A DNA stretch of 64,000 nt. It comes from Vicia villosa. Taxonomy: Eukaryota; Streptophyta; Magnoliopsida; Fabales; Fabaceae. This document shows, piece after piece, positions 11,590 to 22,950 of the stretch. Within the stretch, counting starts at the first letter, position 1. Every line of letters starts with the position of its first letter. The notes beneath the pieces were generated by a model, which searched no databases, was not told where the DNA came from, and worked only from the letters and a program-made list of their open reading frames with translations. The stretch lies in the NCBI RefSeq assembly GCF_029867415.1, contig NC_081183.1, positions 195,889,563 to 195,953,562 on the forward strand. Direction: 5' to 3'. Both the position numbers and the translations under genes were made by a program.

Positions 11590-14232
11590 TCATGCACGGC
11601 GTTTACTCAAACGCCATGAATTTGGCTCGTGGTATCTATCATAAAGAGGTTCAATACGCTCTTGACGCTTCCGTTTGCTCATCTTTGTAGGATCTGCTAC
11701 TTTAAAGAATCTTGGAGCCAATTCAACAAGCCACTTGGGGTCTATGACAGTGACCTCTCGCATATATTCCTTAGTCGTCATTACAAGCTCATGGTATATG
11801 ACCCAGTCTGGCTGCCTCTGGAACAAAGCTGAACTTGGATGGATATATACAGGCTGATTCCCAACCAGTGTTCTGTAACCTTCCTGTGGGTCCTTTCTAG
11901 CTGCATGAAAAAAGAACCCTGCGCTGATTGCCTTCCTGATTTTGCTCAAGTCTTTTCCAGCACTCACAATGTCCAACTTGTACCTATCCATGATGGTGAC
12001 AAGTTGCTTCCTTACATCCTGGGCTCTTCTCAACGATCGTGATTGAACAAAATTCTCAAAACACCAAGGACCAGAGAAGTTTTTATTTTTCCAGGATTCA
12101 TAAACAGCAAGTAGAGTAAGATGATCACCTTCTGGCTGAAAAAATCTTGCTTTTCTCTGATCTGCTTGGGCTTGTTTCTCCCTGGGCCTGTAAAAAATAT
12201 TACCAGTCTGGATCATGGCAATTATGGTCAAAATCTCATCACTGCATCCAAGGTCTACGCTGGCAAGTAGCATCTTGGACAGTGGTGGATCCATAGGAAA
12301 TTCAGCCATTTTCCTCCCCAATTTGGTTAGAAGACCCTCTTCATCCAATGCTCCAAGGCTGTATAACTGCTCCATGGAGGAAATAAGTGCTTGGGGTGAT
12401 GGAGGATCCATAAAATCAAATGAAAGAAGATCATTTATGCCCATGGCTTTCATGCTAAGAGTAGTCATGCCCAGATTTGTTCTTTGAATCTCAGGAACAG
12501 AAGTAGGCGACATCTCATTTCTATATGCACTCTCAGTATAGAGGCGATAACACTTTCCAGGTCCAGTACGCCCTGCACGTCCAGCTCTTTGTTTGGCTGA
12601 GGCTTGTGATATTGGAGTTATCACCAAGGAATCAAGACCTAGCTTTGGGTTATACACATTTTGCTTAGAGAACCCCGGATCAATAACATAAAATATCCCA
12701 TCAATAGTCAAGGAAGCTTCAGCAATGTTTGTAGCCACAACAACTTTCCTTTTCCCAGGAGGAGCGGGATCGAATATCCTAGACTGTATTTCACTAGGAA
12801 GGGCACTATAAACAGGTAAAATGATCAGCTCTGGGACATTCTTACCTAATCCTTTCATCCTCTCGTAGAGAGCCTGACAGGCAAAATCAATCTCCTCCTG
12901 ACCAGTTAAGAAGAGAAGAATGTCTCCTTCAGGTTGTGTGCAGTGGATCTGCAGAACAGTGATCAAAGACGCTTCCAAGTAGTCGCTTTCTGGCTGTTTG
13001 GTATAAAGTTTTTCTACAGGAAAAGTCCTCCCAGGAATTGTAAAGATGTTACAGTTAAAGAAATATCCTGAAAATTTCTCAGCATCAAGAGTAGCAGATG
13101 TGACAATCAATCGCAACTCAGGTCTCCGTTTCACCAGCTGCTTGAGCAATCCGAAAAGAACATCAGTATGAATAGTTCTCTCATGGGCTTCATCAAGCAT
13201 TATAACACTATACTGTGACAGATTCTCATCAACCAAAATTTCCCTAAGAAGCATACCATCAGTCATGTACTTGATTAGAGTATCAGGTCCGGTGCAATCC
13301 TCAAACCGAATGGCATAACCAACTTCCTCTCCTAATCTACACCCAAACTCTTCTGCAACTCTCTTTGCAACAGACATTGCAGCCACTCTACGTGGTTGAG
13401 TACATCCAATTTTACCTTTGGTGGTGTAACCTGCTTCAGCAAGATACTGTGTTACCTGAGTAGTCTTCCCAGAACCAGTTTCACCAATCACAACCAAGAC
13501 CTGATTATCTAGAACAGCCTGAATCAATTGTTTCCTCAACTTGTAAATTGGCAAACTCTGCCTCTGTTCCTGAATAGAAAGCTTTGACCTTTGGCCAAAA
13601 GTAATGGTTTTTCCATAGGCATCTTTCTTCCATTGTGGCATATCGTAGGCGGATAAGCCAACACCCCTCAACTCTTGGGCAAGACACCTTTCACCGGAGG
13701 CTGGCATAGGGTCCTCCCAAGGACGATTGAGATCCTTTGGAATAGAATGTAGCATGGTACGCTGTTGCTGTTCTCTTACTTCCCTACGCTCCTTTATAAG
13801 CGCAGATTGGAGCGCAGCAGCACGACCGAGAGAACCTTCTGGATTCTTAAAGATCTTGACAGGAGACATATCCATTGAGTACCTGCTCTTCCCTTGCAAG
13901 AAGGCGGGTTCATCGTCATTCATCTCAATCTCAAGTTCTTCCTCAGCGCCTTCCTCTTGGTACATAACTCCATCTCCCTCATCATCATAAGTGGGATACT
14001 CTGAAACACTCAAAACCCCAGAAGCAATCAACTGTTTTGCTTCCCATATCTCAGGAGAGCTCATTCTCTTGATCGGCCTGCACGTAGAACCAATATCAAA
14101 CTTCAAACCTCGTGGTTCTGTTCGTGTAGAACCAATGTCATCCTTCAAACCTAGTGCCAAACTTGAATCTTGTCTATAACCCATCGATGATCCAACAAAT
14201 AACAATGAATCGGAACAAAGGTTTTTTAACAA
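11590..14232 (-). CDS. DEAH5: DEAH-box splicing RNA helicase (DEAH5/PRP22/DHX8-like), single exon, lacking the usual N-terminal region
   Basis: An uninterrupted 880-codon frame ends in the conserved tail [12 protein letters not shown]. From KRMSSPE (about residue 55) it matches plant DEAH5/PRP22, the helicase that releases spliced mRNA from the spliceosome. Helicase motifs are intact: [10 protein letters not shown] (about 250-259), DEAH (347-350), SAT (379-381), [10 protein letters not shown] (501-510) and [10 protein letters not shown] (548-557), followed by the winged-helix, ratchet and OB regions. Plant DEAH5 is about 1,170 aa with an N-terminal segment and an S1 RNA-binding domain, both absent here. 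The first 54 residues look unrelated and contain a partial repeat (DDIGSTR.../FDIGSTC). A TATA-like box lies 52-63 bp upstream of the ATG. It could be a shortened duplicate or retrocopy with its own promoter, or a gene whose 5' exons I cannot see; upstream DNA shows no such exons. Confidence 0.85.
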   Translation of the reverse strand: MLKNLCSDSLLFVGSSMGYRQDSSLALGLKDDIGSTRTEPRGLKFDIGSTCRPIKRMSSPEIWEAKQLIASGVLSVSEYPTYDDEGDGVMYQEEGAEEELEIEMNDDEPAFLQGKSRYSMDMSPVKIFKNPEGSLGRAAALQSALIKERREVREQQQRTMLHSIPKDLNRPWEDPMPASGERCLAQELRGVGLSAYDMPQWKKDAYGKTITFGQRSKLSIQEQRQSLPIYKLRKQLIQAVLDNQVLVVIGETGSGKTTQVTQYLAEAGYTTKGKIGCTQPRRVAAMSVAKRVAEEFGCRLGEEVGYAIRFEDCTGPDTLIKYMTDGMLLREILVDENLSQYSVIMLDEAHERTIHTDVLFGLLKQLVKRRPELRLIVTSATLDAEKFSGYFFNCNIFTIPGRTFPVEKLYTKQPESDYLEASLITVLQIHCTQPEGDILLFLTGQEEIDFACQALYERMKGLGKNVPELIILPVYSALPSEIQSRIFDPAPPGKRKVVVATNIAEASLTIDGIFYVIDPGFSKQNVYNPKLGLDSLVITPISQASAKQRAGRAGRTGPGKCYRLYTESAYRNEMSPTSVPEIQRTNLGMTTLSMKAMGINDLLSFDFMDPPSPQALISSMEQLYSLGALDEEGLLTKLGRKMAEFPMDPPLSKMLLASVDLGCSDEILTIIAMIQTGNIFYRPREKQAQADQRKARFFQPEGDHLTLLAVYESWKNKNFSGPWCFENFVQSRSLRRAQDVRKQLVTIMDRYKLDIVSAGKDLSKIRKAISAGFFFHAARKDPQEGYRTLVGNQPVYIHPSSALFQRQPDWVIYHELVMTTKEYMREVTVIDPKWLVELAPRFFKVADPTKMSKRKRQERIEPLYDRYHEPNSWRLSKRRA

Positions 14233-14283
14233 AGAGAAAAACTATTTTGAAAAATTGTTAACTTCTTTTGCGCGTGTCATATG

Positions 14284-14295
14284 CCTATTTATAGG
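14284..14295 (-). promoter_or_regulatory. TATA-like box of the DEAH helicase gene
   Basis: On the minus strand the sequence reads CCTATAAATAGG, a near-consensus plant TATA box, 52 bp before the start codon of the 880-aa frame. Initiation some 30 bp downstream would leave a 5'UTR of about 20-30 bp. The match argues that transcription starts directly at the shortened gene. Confidence 0.5.
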
Positions 14296-14341
14296 TTACT
14301 AACGTCCAGTCCAAAGGTATAAAGCCCAATTATACATTTAA

Positions 14342-14486
14342 AAAAAATATTTGATTTTATTTTGAAAAGATTTGATTTGAAAAAAGATTTGATTTTGAAA
14401 AGATTTTATTTGAAAAAGTATTTGATTTTATTTTGAAAAGATTTTATTTGAAAAAATATTTGATTTTATTTTGAAAAGATTTTATA
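14342..14486. repeat. 38-bp tandem repeat (TTTGATTTTATTTTGAAAAG units)
   Basis: About three and a half copies of a 38-bp unit built from 'tatttgattttattttgaaaag' plus 'attttatttgaaaaa' lie directly upstream of the helicase promoter. The first copies are rearranged and the last ones nearly identical. Confidence 0.65.
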
Positions 14487-16025
14487 GATGATCCCTATAA
14501 TTTATAAGTTATTTATTATTTTTTAACAAGAAATTAACGTGTTGTCTATTCAATTAATATTAAATGTCTTTTTTTAATATTATTAATTATTAATAATATT
14601 CAACCTTTAATTATAATGTAAATATTTTTTTAATTACAACTAAATAAGATTTAATTAAAAATGCCAGTTTTATTTAAAGTCTCATCTAAAATAAATTTAA
14701 CTTTTAAAGTTACAATTAAAAAATATAAATTTTATCCAAAAATTATTCATAATTTTAAATAAATAAATAAAGTTAACCACATTTCTCCATTGAAATTCGA
14801 AATTTAATTATTACATTCATTATTTAATTTCAAATCATAAATTTACTTTAATATAAATTTAAGTTATTTTTATTAATAATAACTCATTTTAATTATATTA
14901 TAAATAAATATCATTTTAACATAAAATCAAAATAAAATCAAAATAAATTTGAGTTGTGCATATCCGAAAATTTCTGAAAATTAAGTATTGTATACTTCAG
15001 ATATCCATATCCAAAAATAACTTAAACTAAAAATTAGGTGCGTTCGAATATGCATATCCGAAAGGTATTTTAGAGTTTTCAGAGGTGTTTTTCACCATAT
15101 AGAGGTATACTAAGAAATTTCTAATTATATATTTAGACCCAAGCCCAAAATAAGCAAATCATATTCGGCTTCGACACAACAACTAACTGCTCTTAAACTC
15201 AGTCCAATAAAGTCGACTTCTAAACTTTAATAAGCTACTTTGACATTGTAGCTTTCGACAAAACATCATAAAATTTATAGTTTTAATGAATATACAACAA
15301 TGTAATACAGTTTTACACTATTATACAATAGAAAACTAATAATCTCCTATATCATTAATTTTTAAAAAAATATAAGCGTGATGTGGCGGAACACATGATC
15401 GTCATTGATTTAATTTACACTGTCATTACATCACCAATTTTCTCAAAATTTATTATGTAAAATATTTTTAATAAAAAAAGACTTTGATTATTAAAAAAAT
15501 CCAAAATACACAAGGCGATCGCTAAGAATCTAGCCACAAAATATCAAAAGACAAAACCTAACAATCTAAGGCATCATCATCTTAGCTATACAACTTCTAA
15601 TCTTAGCATGCTTCCAACCCTGTAAACAATGGTGTGTATAATTCTTTTATGTATATTTATACTACTTACAAGGTTCCAATAACTTTTACCGTTTCTATAT
15701 CTCATATATGGTTTCAGCTGCCGCACATTTTAGAAGCATAGCTCTCCAACTTTTATCTTTATTGTTTTAATTTAACAAAGTTAAGTTATTATTCATTAAA
15801 TAAAGTTTTTGTATGAACTGTTAGATTTTTTTGCAACTGGTAAATTTTTTTTTTAAAATATTGATTAATAAAAAATAAGAGAAGTATTTTTTATTTTATA
15901 AATAATATGTGGGATGTTAGGTCCAACTGAGGGGTGCAGGTAGAATTCTCTATTTGGGTTGGCCCTAACTCTTTAAGTTCTATGACAACAAAAGATTTAT
16001 GACCCAACAAACAAAAAGAAAACAA
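14487..16025. other. AT-rich intergenic DNA
   Basis: The stretch is strongly AT-rich, with scattered direct repeats such as 'atatccgaaa/atatccatatccaaaaa' at about 14960-15070. No gene or delimited transposon was recognised. Confidence 0.4.
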
Positions 16026-16111
16026 AGAGAAATTCTTTATTGACCCCCCCCCCCCTCTTTTCTTGGTCACCCTCGTTGAAATTCCGTAATTGCCCCTTTA
16101 CGTAAAAAAAT

Positions 16112-16162
16112 ATTTTGGAAATACATTTCTGAAAACAACATTTCGGAAATGCATTTCCGAAA
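16112..16162. repeat. Left palindromes of the PMD element (two copies)
   Basis: A degenerate copy (TTTTGGAAATACATTTCTGAA, 16112-16132) and a perfect palindrome (TTCGGAAATGCATTTCCGAA, 16142-16161) sit just inside the left end. They are variants of the palindromes near the right end. Confidence 0.7.
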
Positions 16163-16517
16163 TAATATGCGTTCTGCTGTTTAAACAAAACAGCATTCCT
16201 CCATTTCCATTTTACCCTAAAACTCAAAAAGTTTCAAAAATCTTCCCATTTGTGGTTCCTACTACATGAACTTTACTCTCCAAAGTTGCTCTACAACCTT
16301 CAAAGACTACTCAAAGGCTACATTCAAAGCTTCCAAATTGTAAGTTCTCCCAGCCTTATATTGTAACATTGAAATTCATATTAGGGTTGATAGAAATTAG
16401 CAAAATGATATAGGGTTAAGTTATTATTAGTCACTTAGGTTGTTTAGATAGGAAAAATATGATTTTAAAGCATTTGGGGGAAGAAATGAGTTTTCTACAA
16501 AAATGGAGTCGTAGGTG

Positions 16518-16540
16518 TTTTCAGAAGTGCACTTCCGAAG
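16518..16540. repeat. Palindrome upstream of the PMD coding region
   Basis: TTCAGAAGTGCACTTCCGAA has one mismatch from a perfect palindrome. It lies about 90 bp before the presumed start codon of the PMD gene, in its 5' leader. Confidence 0.7.
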
Positions 16541-16625
16541 TTGACCCAAAAAGTTTTTTTTTTTATTTTCTTGATTGTTTCGCCTTCTAACATGTTCGCT
16601 TATGGATTTCAATTGTTTTAGGAAA

Positions 16626-18636
16626 ATGACAGGCAACCCATCTAGAATTAGATAGGGGAGAGAGACACAGAAAGCGTCGGCTAGACGCGAGCGGGCGACG
16701 CAGCTGGCATCGACGCAGGGACGGGGTAGAGTACGAGCACCCGTCCAGACAGATGAGCCTGGTTCCTCATCTCGATCGAGGAGTTGGCTGGCTCGGGTAT
16801 CTTCTTCCCGTCAGGATGTGGAGGAGGAGGAGGTGAGATACCAAGAGGCGGATGAGGAGTTACCTGATGCTGATCCTCCACACGGGGAGGAGGGGGAGGA
16901 GGAGAGCTACCCGGGAGGGCCTATGGACACTTCCGTGGTGATTTCCTACCACGAGCACGTCGCTCGACGTGTCTGGGAGGGAGAGGTATTTTTTATAATT
17001 TATCCGACTTTATTATTTAACTGTTTTTTATTTAGCTTTTTATTTCATATTTTCTTCACGGTCTAATTAACAATCTTTTTGTTTTTGTTTTTGTTGTAAC
17101 AGGAAAGGGCGACACTAAAAATGGTGAACCACGCGCGGAAGATTTTTGATAAGTTTAAACCAGAGGCGCATTGGTCTAATGATGTGGTGACTGCTTCCGA
17201 GCTAGGTGGGTTGTGCATGACCGGGTATACCACCATCAGCCACGGCATGCAGGGGGCTTTTGTGGAGCGGTGACATAGGGAGACGTCTTCTTTCTACTTA
17301 CCGGTTGGGGAGTTGACGATCACCTTGCACGATGTGCATTGTCTTCTCCACTTTCCGATTACGGGGATGCTGCTGAACCATTCCCGGATCCAGAGGGTCG
17401 ATGCGATAGAGTGGATGGGGATCTATCTGGGTATGGACCCTTATATGGCTGATTTTGAGTGCCGAACGACAAATGGGGCTCATATTCGGTTCTCCACCTT
17501 GAGAGAGCTGTATAAGCACCACTTGGTGGCGGCAGCCGATTCCAAGGAGGCAGGTAACGACCTATTTATGGAGTATCACCGTGCTTGCGCTCTCTGGTGC
17601 TGGTTCATGTTCTTGGTAGGCATTACACTCTTTGTGGACAAGAGTGCAACCTACGTCGACGTGACTTATTTCCGCTACTTCATGGACCTGACTACCATTC
17701 ACCAATAAAACTGAGGGTCATCTATTCTGGTATATTTATACCAGAAGCTGAATGAAGCCTCCTACTGGAGGACCAGGCAGTGGACTGGATCTGCCACACT
17801 CTTGACGGTAACTTTCCTTTTAATTGTTACACATTTATTTATGGTTCATATTTATTTTTAATAGATTATCGTGTTTGTCTTTCAGGGCTGGATTATATCC
17901 TACTTCCCCCGCATCCATGGCTTCGCCATTGATCCAGCGTACGATGACGTCATGCCCAGATTCGCCCGATACGTTCTCCAAAGGGGGAACAAAGCAGTGG
18001 GACCATATCGTGGGTACCTCGACCGCAAAGCTCACGATGACATTCATTGGATGTCATTCAGTGACTATACTATTGTTGTGCCATTTGACCGCATCGCATT
18101 ATACTTTGGCTGGTTGGCATACGGGGCCAGCACCATGATGAGGTATCTGCCGGATCGGTGCATGCGGCAGTTTGGACATGTGCAGATGATGCCGAGGTCA
18201 CCGTTTGAGGCTGCACCCGACACAGTTACCCGAGTGGAGCTCACTGCCATATTTGCGGACTGGGAGCATCTTTGATCCCGGAGGAGTATCGCCGCATGCA
18301 GGCCACCAGGAGTGGCATTGTGTAGAGGGGTACGTGACATGGTTCTATCGGGTGTCACATCCTCTGATGATACCCGACGCTCCCGGAGCTCCTAGGCCAA
18401 CATACGAGGAGATCCTGGAGAACCAGCATGCCGGGGATGACCATGTCATTGATCTCTTGCCGATATGCCAGCGGATAGAGATGCTTGGGCGGGACGCGTT
18501 GGAGCGAGGTATCATTGATCAGGGCGGTCCAGAGGCAGTCGTCGTGGTGGAGAGGATGGTCGGTGATGCGGGCGATGCAGCGACATATAGGAGGCAGAGG
18601 AGGTCCCAGGGCGTTAGGGTTAGGCATACTCAGTAG
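16626..18636 (+). pseudogene. Broken plant-mobile-domain (PMD, MAIN-like) gene
   Basis: Three exons can be followed: 16626-16985, 17103-about 17810 and 17886-18636, with GT-AG introns. The product is the PMD family (PF10536), often mis-named 'serine/threonine phosphatase 7 long form-like'. Visible family blocks are ETSSFYLPVGE, FVDKSATYVDVTYFRYF and WIISYFPRIHGFA, then a GPYRGYLDR block and a basic C-terminus ending RVRHTQ. Breaks: an in-frame TAG nine codons after the ATG (16653-16655), TGA at 17271-17273, TAA and TGA at 17706-17714, a frameshift near 17715, another near 18272 and another near 18320. It cannot make a full protein. The first exon encodes a Glu-rich acidic linker. Confidence 0.85.
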
Positions 18637-18876
18637 GGTGTTCCGATTAATTTTTCTTGGATTTTATTGTATTCAGGTTGTATTTCTTGACATTAACGTA
18701 CATTTTCGCACACTATTACTATTTTATTCGGCTTGTAAATATAATTCGGCTTGTATATATAATATTAGTATTTTATGTTTATATGTCGTTTATTTTATTC
18801 GGCATTTTCGTTTAATTAAAAATACGGGACTAAACGTTGTTAAGAAAAACATTAAAAAAAACACAATTTCTGCATA

Positions 18877-19033
18877 TTTCGGAAGTGCACTTCCGAAAAT
18901 TCCCTAAAATGTGATAAAGGTGTTTTCGGAAGTGCATCTCCGAAAACTCCTCCCATTTGGTGTTTTCGGAAGTGCACTTCCGAACTCTGGAAAAATCTAG
19001 AAATTTTTTTACTTCGGAGATACATCTCCGAAG
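18877..19033. repeat. Right palindrome array of the PMD element (four copies)
   Basis: Four palindromes occur in 157 bp: TTCGGAAGTGCACTTCCGAA at 18878-18897, TTCGGAAGTGCATCTCCGAA at about 18925-18944, TTCGGAAGTGCACTTCCGAA at about 18965-18984, and TTCGGAGATACATCTCCGAA at about 19013-19032. The arms are better conserved than the 3-6 central bases, and changes in one arm are often mirrored in the other (GGAAG/CTTCC versus GGAGA/TCTCC). Confidence 0.75.
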
Positions 19034-19101
19034 CAAAGATAGGTTTGGAATTTCGCTGAGATCACCCCATAGAGAGGACAGGAAAGAAATTCTCAAAACA
19101 A

Positions 19102-19617
19102 CTAACAAATAAATAAAAAACATACAATGGGTTGATGACAGATAGATTTCTCAATTAAACTACATCTTTTTGAAGGCCTGAAACTTTGTAAATCATAGAT
19201 CATAAGTGATTCAATAAACCATCTTAGATCTTTCTTTGTGGAAGTTTAATAAGACAGGGAAACAAATCAAAAGATATTGTGAAAAAAAAATATGTTGTTG
19301 CATAAATTATATTTAAATTTTTGTTTGGCTATCATAATATACGATGTTTATTTATTTTTATGAATTTAAAAAAATTCAACATTCAAGCAAATAGAAACTA
19401 TGTATTTTGTGTAAAATGATTGTATTGTTATCAGATGAAAATGTAACATATATATACCGTAATAGTTTGGTGAACATAATTCACAAACTCTGCAAAGTAT
19501 AATGACTATATCTCAACATGAAAATTAATAATAATCTACTAATAAAGACTTGTTAATTACAATCGAATACATTTAGTTATGTTATTCAGCAATGAATGAT
19601 TCGAATATCAATGAATT
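19102..19617. other. AT-rich intergenic DNA
   Basis: No gene or delimited repeat was recognised between the PMD element and the hAT element. Confidence 0.4.
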
Positions 19618-20077
19618 GTGTCTAACAGGGTCGGTCCTGACTATTTAGAGGCTCCGGGTGAACAATAAAAATGGACATCTAAAAAATAATAGGCAATTGA
19701 TTTTGAATTTTGATTTTCCTATTTTTAGTTTTATTTTTAATAATTAGAAAATAATTATATATAAATATAATAACGGCAAAGAATTTTATTACATAATTTT
19801 TCTAAGATGATATATTTTAATATAATAAAAATCACATAATTTTTCTAAGATGATATATTTAAAAAATAATCTTTTATGAAAAGTTAGTTTAAAATAACAT
19901 TAAATTTAAATATTATTTCAAATTTTAAAAAAATTAGAACAAAATAATAAAGTATTAAATTGATATTAAAAAAATTAAAATAAACTACACTATTTATTAT
20001 AGGATCATAAAGATCATTTTAAATAATTTATAAAAACCTTAAATGGCAAGAAACTTTTAAAGGGCCAATTAAAACAA

Positions 20078-21210
20078 GAGTGAAGACCCATTTTCGTCCC
20101 TCACAAATATTACACGAGTTAAATTAGTCTTTCACAATAAAATAACCCAATTTAATCCCTTATAAAATTTAATCGGATCATATAAGTCCTTCTGTTAATA
20201 TTTTTTTGAAACCGGTTTTTTCCTAGTTTTAAACCGTGACTGGATTGCTACGTTAGATTTTATTTTATTTTCATTTTTAAAATTTTTATTTTTAATTTCA
20301 TTTTTAAATAATTATAAATTAATAATATAAAAAAACCAAAATTGTTTCTTATAAGGAGTTGAACTCAGACTCATGTGGTTAATCTTAAACAATTCTAAAT
20401 TTAAAATACAAAATACAAAATTTGTATCAATATGGTCTCGAACCTAAGTCTCTTCAGATTAAATGACACTCAATTTAATAAAATAGGAATTGATTTGTCT
20501 ATTTGTAAATGATAGTCACTTTACTAACAATAGAAATTGATTTGTTTAGTTGTTATTGATAGTCACTTTACTAACCGTAGAAATTGATTTGTCTAGTTGT
20601 AAATGATAATCACTTTATTAACAATAGAAATATAATTGATTTATCTAGTTGTAAATGATAGTCACTTTACTAACAATAGAAATTGACTTGTTTTGTTGTA
20701 AATAATAGTCACTTTACTAACAATAGAAATTGATTTTTCTAGTTGTAAATGATAGTCACTTTATTAACGATAGAAATTGATTTGTTTAGTTGTAAAGTGA
20801 AAATCATTTAACTTGAAGGGACTTGGATTTGAGACCTCATAGATTAAAATTTATATATAAAATTTGTTAATATTAGTAGAAAACATGAAAATTACTTATT
20901 TAAAAATTACTTTATAAGAAATAATTTTGACTTTTTTGATATTATTCATGGATAACTGTTTCAAAATGAAATTAAAAATAAAAATTAATTTAGTATTTAA
21001 AAAAAAATATAACGTGTCAGTCCAGTCACGGTTTAAAAGTATGAAAATAACCGGTTTAGAAGTAGGAAAAAACTGATTTGAGAAAAATATTAGCAGAAGG
21101 ACTAATATGATCCGGTTAAATTTTGTAAGGGATTAACTTGGGTCAATTTTTTGTGAGGGACTAATTTGACTCGTGTAATATTTATGAGGGACCAAAATGA
21201 GTCTTCACTC
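20078..21210. mobile_element. MULE-type non-autonomous element nested in the hAT element
   Basis: The element starts GAGTGAAGACCCATTTT and ends with the inverse. The inverted repeats extend about 180-200 bp with scattered mismatches (20078-20255 against about 21010-21210). A perfect 9-bp direct repeat TTAAAACAA flanks it (20069-20077 and 21211-21219). Long TIRs with a 9-bp duplication fit Mutator-like elements. The inside has a second inverted pair with 'gagacctaagtct/gggacttggatt' text and a 47-bp minisatellite at the centre. There is no coding sequence. Confidence 0.85.
20484..20806. repeat. 47-bp minisatellite at the centre of the MULE-type element
   Basis: About 6.5 tandem copies of a unit starting ATAGAAATTGATTTGTCTAG and ending GATAGTCACTTTACTAACA, with few differences. 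The array lies between the two inverted halves of the nested element. Confidence 0.8.
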
Positions 21211-21735
21211 TTAAAACAATTATTGCCAAAATAAAGGATACATGAATCGAACTAGGAAGAGTGCAATTGAGATCACAAAGTTAGTATCCAACCACTACAC
21301 CATTTGCTCTTATTGAGGTATAATGTAATATATATATGATATTTTATATATATTTTTATTAATTACCAGAATCCATAAACTTAAATTTTGAGGCCCCTTC
21401 TTTTTTGAGGCCTTGGGCTATGGCCCTGCTTGCCCTGGCCCAGAGCCGGCCCTGGTGTCTAATTCCTCGTTCAAACTGATGGTGAAGGAATCCCCCCAAA
21501 TTTATCTCTAAGTTGTGTTGGAACAAGCACAAAACTTGTAGATGACTCAATGGAGAAAAATGAAGAATTAGAAAAGATGAAGTTAGATATTGAGTGTGAG
21601 AGAGGAATTGATGAGAATATTCATAAATGTCATTAGTTTCAAAAAATGTTACATGATAAATATTTATACGATACATCAAATACAAGTTGGAACCAAATAG
21701 TCCCATAAAACAACTAAAAACACAAATATCGCGAT

Positions 21736-21845
21736 GGAAATCGATTTCCCAAAAGGGGGTAATCGATTTACCTAACTCAAAATGAAATAGAAAACTGAAA
21801 AAGCTTCAGGAAATCAATTTCCCAAATAGGTAATCGATTTCCACT
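21736..21845. repeat. AATCGATT palindrome cluster (Copia 3' region)
   Basis: Four copies or variants of GGAAATCGATTTCC (a perfect 14-bp palindrome) or GTAATCGATTTACC occur in 110 bp. Two more lie at 24811-24850. They are spaced by purine-rich text. Confidence 0.7.
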
Positions 21846-22459
21846 TCGACTGTTTGTTTTTTCAAACTTCTAGAAGTGCTTTCCAACTAAGTTGCTTTCA
21901 ACAAAACGATCCCAAAAGCTTCCATAATGCATTTTAATTTCCAAGGACTTCCAATACACAATCTTAATTCAAATGCTCCAAGTTTTTCATACCCAAACTT
22001 ATCACTAGCTTCTTGAACAGCACATTTGTTACACCTTTCGTTAACAAAAGCGCAACTTGTTCTTCGCTTTGACAGTATCCTAACCGCAATTGGCTTGCAC
22101 ACACCAAATCCCTCAAGTAATAAAACCTCATCTCAATATGCTTGCTCCTCCCATGTGCTATGGGATTCTTAGCAAGATTAATGGCTGAAACATTATCAAC
22201 CAAGAGTGTGACAGCTTCTTCAACCTTGCTGCCCAAATCTTCCAACAGAATCACGAGCCATACAGCCTGACACGCACATAACAACATCATGATATACTTG
22301 GCCTTACAAGAAGAGAGTGCCACCACAGGTTCCTTTTTAGAGTGCTAAGAGATTGAAGCTTATCCGAACATAAAAACATAACCAGCCGTAAACTTTTGAT
22401 CGTCTTTATCTCCGCACCAATTAGAATCCGTGTAATCGAGAAATTCACACTTTCTGCTT

Positions 22460-22622
22460 AGGGATGGCAGGCAGACCGAAACTTGCGGGGCCCACCCGCA
22501 CCAGAACTTGAGTCAACGGGTGAAAACCCGAGTTCACTGAGTTTGGGTTCGGGTGCCAAACGATATTTCGGTGCAGGTTTGGGTAGTGTGAAACCTACAA
22601 CCGAAACCCGAAATCACACTCG

Positions 22623-22672
<50 letters not shown>

Positions 22673-22872
22673 AGAATGTTGTAAGAAAATTGTAGGAAAA
22701 TTGTATTTTGCTGCAGGTTTGGGTAAAAAAACCTGAACCCAACAGGTGTGGGTGTGGATGTTATTTTTTCAACCGAATAGCCTTTAAGTTCGGGGTCGTG
22801 TTCGGGTGGTGATTTCGGGTGCGGGTTTGGGTAGTGTGAAACGCGCACCCGATCCGGCTCGTTGTCATCCAT
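22460..22872. mobile_element. MITE-like insertion in the Copia RNase H region
   Basis: The left end GGATGGCAGGCAG (about 22464) pairs imperfectly with the inverse of the right end (GGATGACAACGAG). The interior is rich in 'gggtttgggt/acccg' words typical of hAT-like MITEs of legumes. It splits the Copia frame between the DTGK and EFLDYTDSNWCG blocks. A (TA)n microsatellite sits in it. No exact target duplication was found. Confidence 0.5.
22624..22669. repeat. (TA)n microsatellite, about 23 units
   Basis: An uninterrupted TA dinucleotide run inside the MITE-like insertion. It is likely length-polymorphic. Confidence 0.95.
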
Positions 22873-22950
22873 ATTTTTGCCTGTATCAGCTGCGGGAAAG
22901 AGAATTCTGCAACCAAGAGTACATTTTACGTATTGTAGGATCCTCTTAAC

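Larger units (their letters stand above)
16026..19094 (+). mobile_element. PMD-carrying DNA element (MULE-like?) with imperfect TIRs
   Basis: The left end (16027-16080: GAGAAATTCTTTATTGACC, a C12 run, then GGTCACCCTCGTTGAAATTCC) pairs imperfectly with the inverse of the right end (19040-19094: GAGAATTTCTTTCCTGTCC, later GGTGATCTCAGCGAAATTCC). AAAACAA flanks both sides (16019-16025 and 19095-19101), a possible 7-bp target duplication. Inside lies a broken plant-mobile-domain gene and, towards both ends, palindromes of the TTCGGAAGTGCACTTCCGAA type. Plant mobile domains are known from transposons and from MAIN/MAIL proteins. The GC-rich gene contrasts with the AT-rich flanks. The superfamily is an inference. 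Confidence 0.6.
19626..21454. mobile_element. Non-autonomous hAT-type transposon with 8-bp target duplication
   Basis: Ends CAGGGTCGGTCCTG (19626) and the inverse of its right end, CAGGGCCGGCTCTG (21454), are flanked by a perfect 8-bp direct repeat GTGTCTAA (19618-19625 and 21455-21462). An 8-bp duplication plus CAGGG ends is the signature of the hAT superfamily. The 1.83 kb carries no transposase. A MULE-type element is nested inside at 20078-21210, so the hAT part itself is only about 0.7 kb. A 40-bp internal duplication (taatttttctaagatgatat) lies at about 19793-19860. Confidence 0.85.

Noticed and set aside
16626..18636. Serine/threonine phosphatase 7 'long form' gene
   Set aside because: No phosphatase motifs are present. 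The conserved blocks are the plant mobile domain, with stops and frameshifts.
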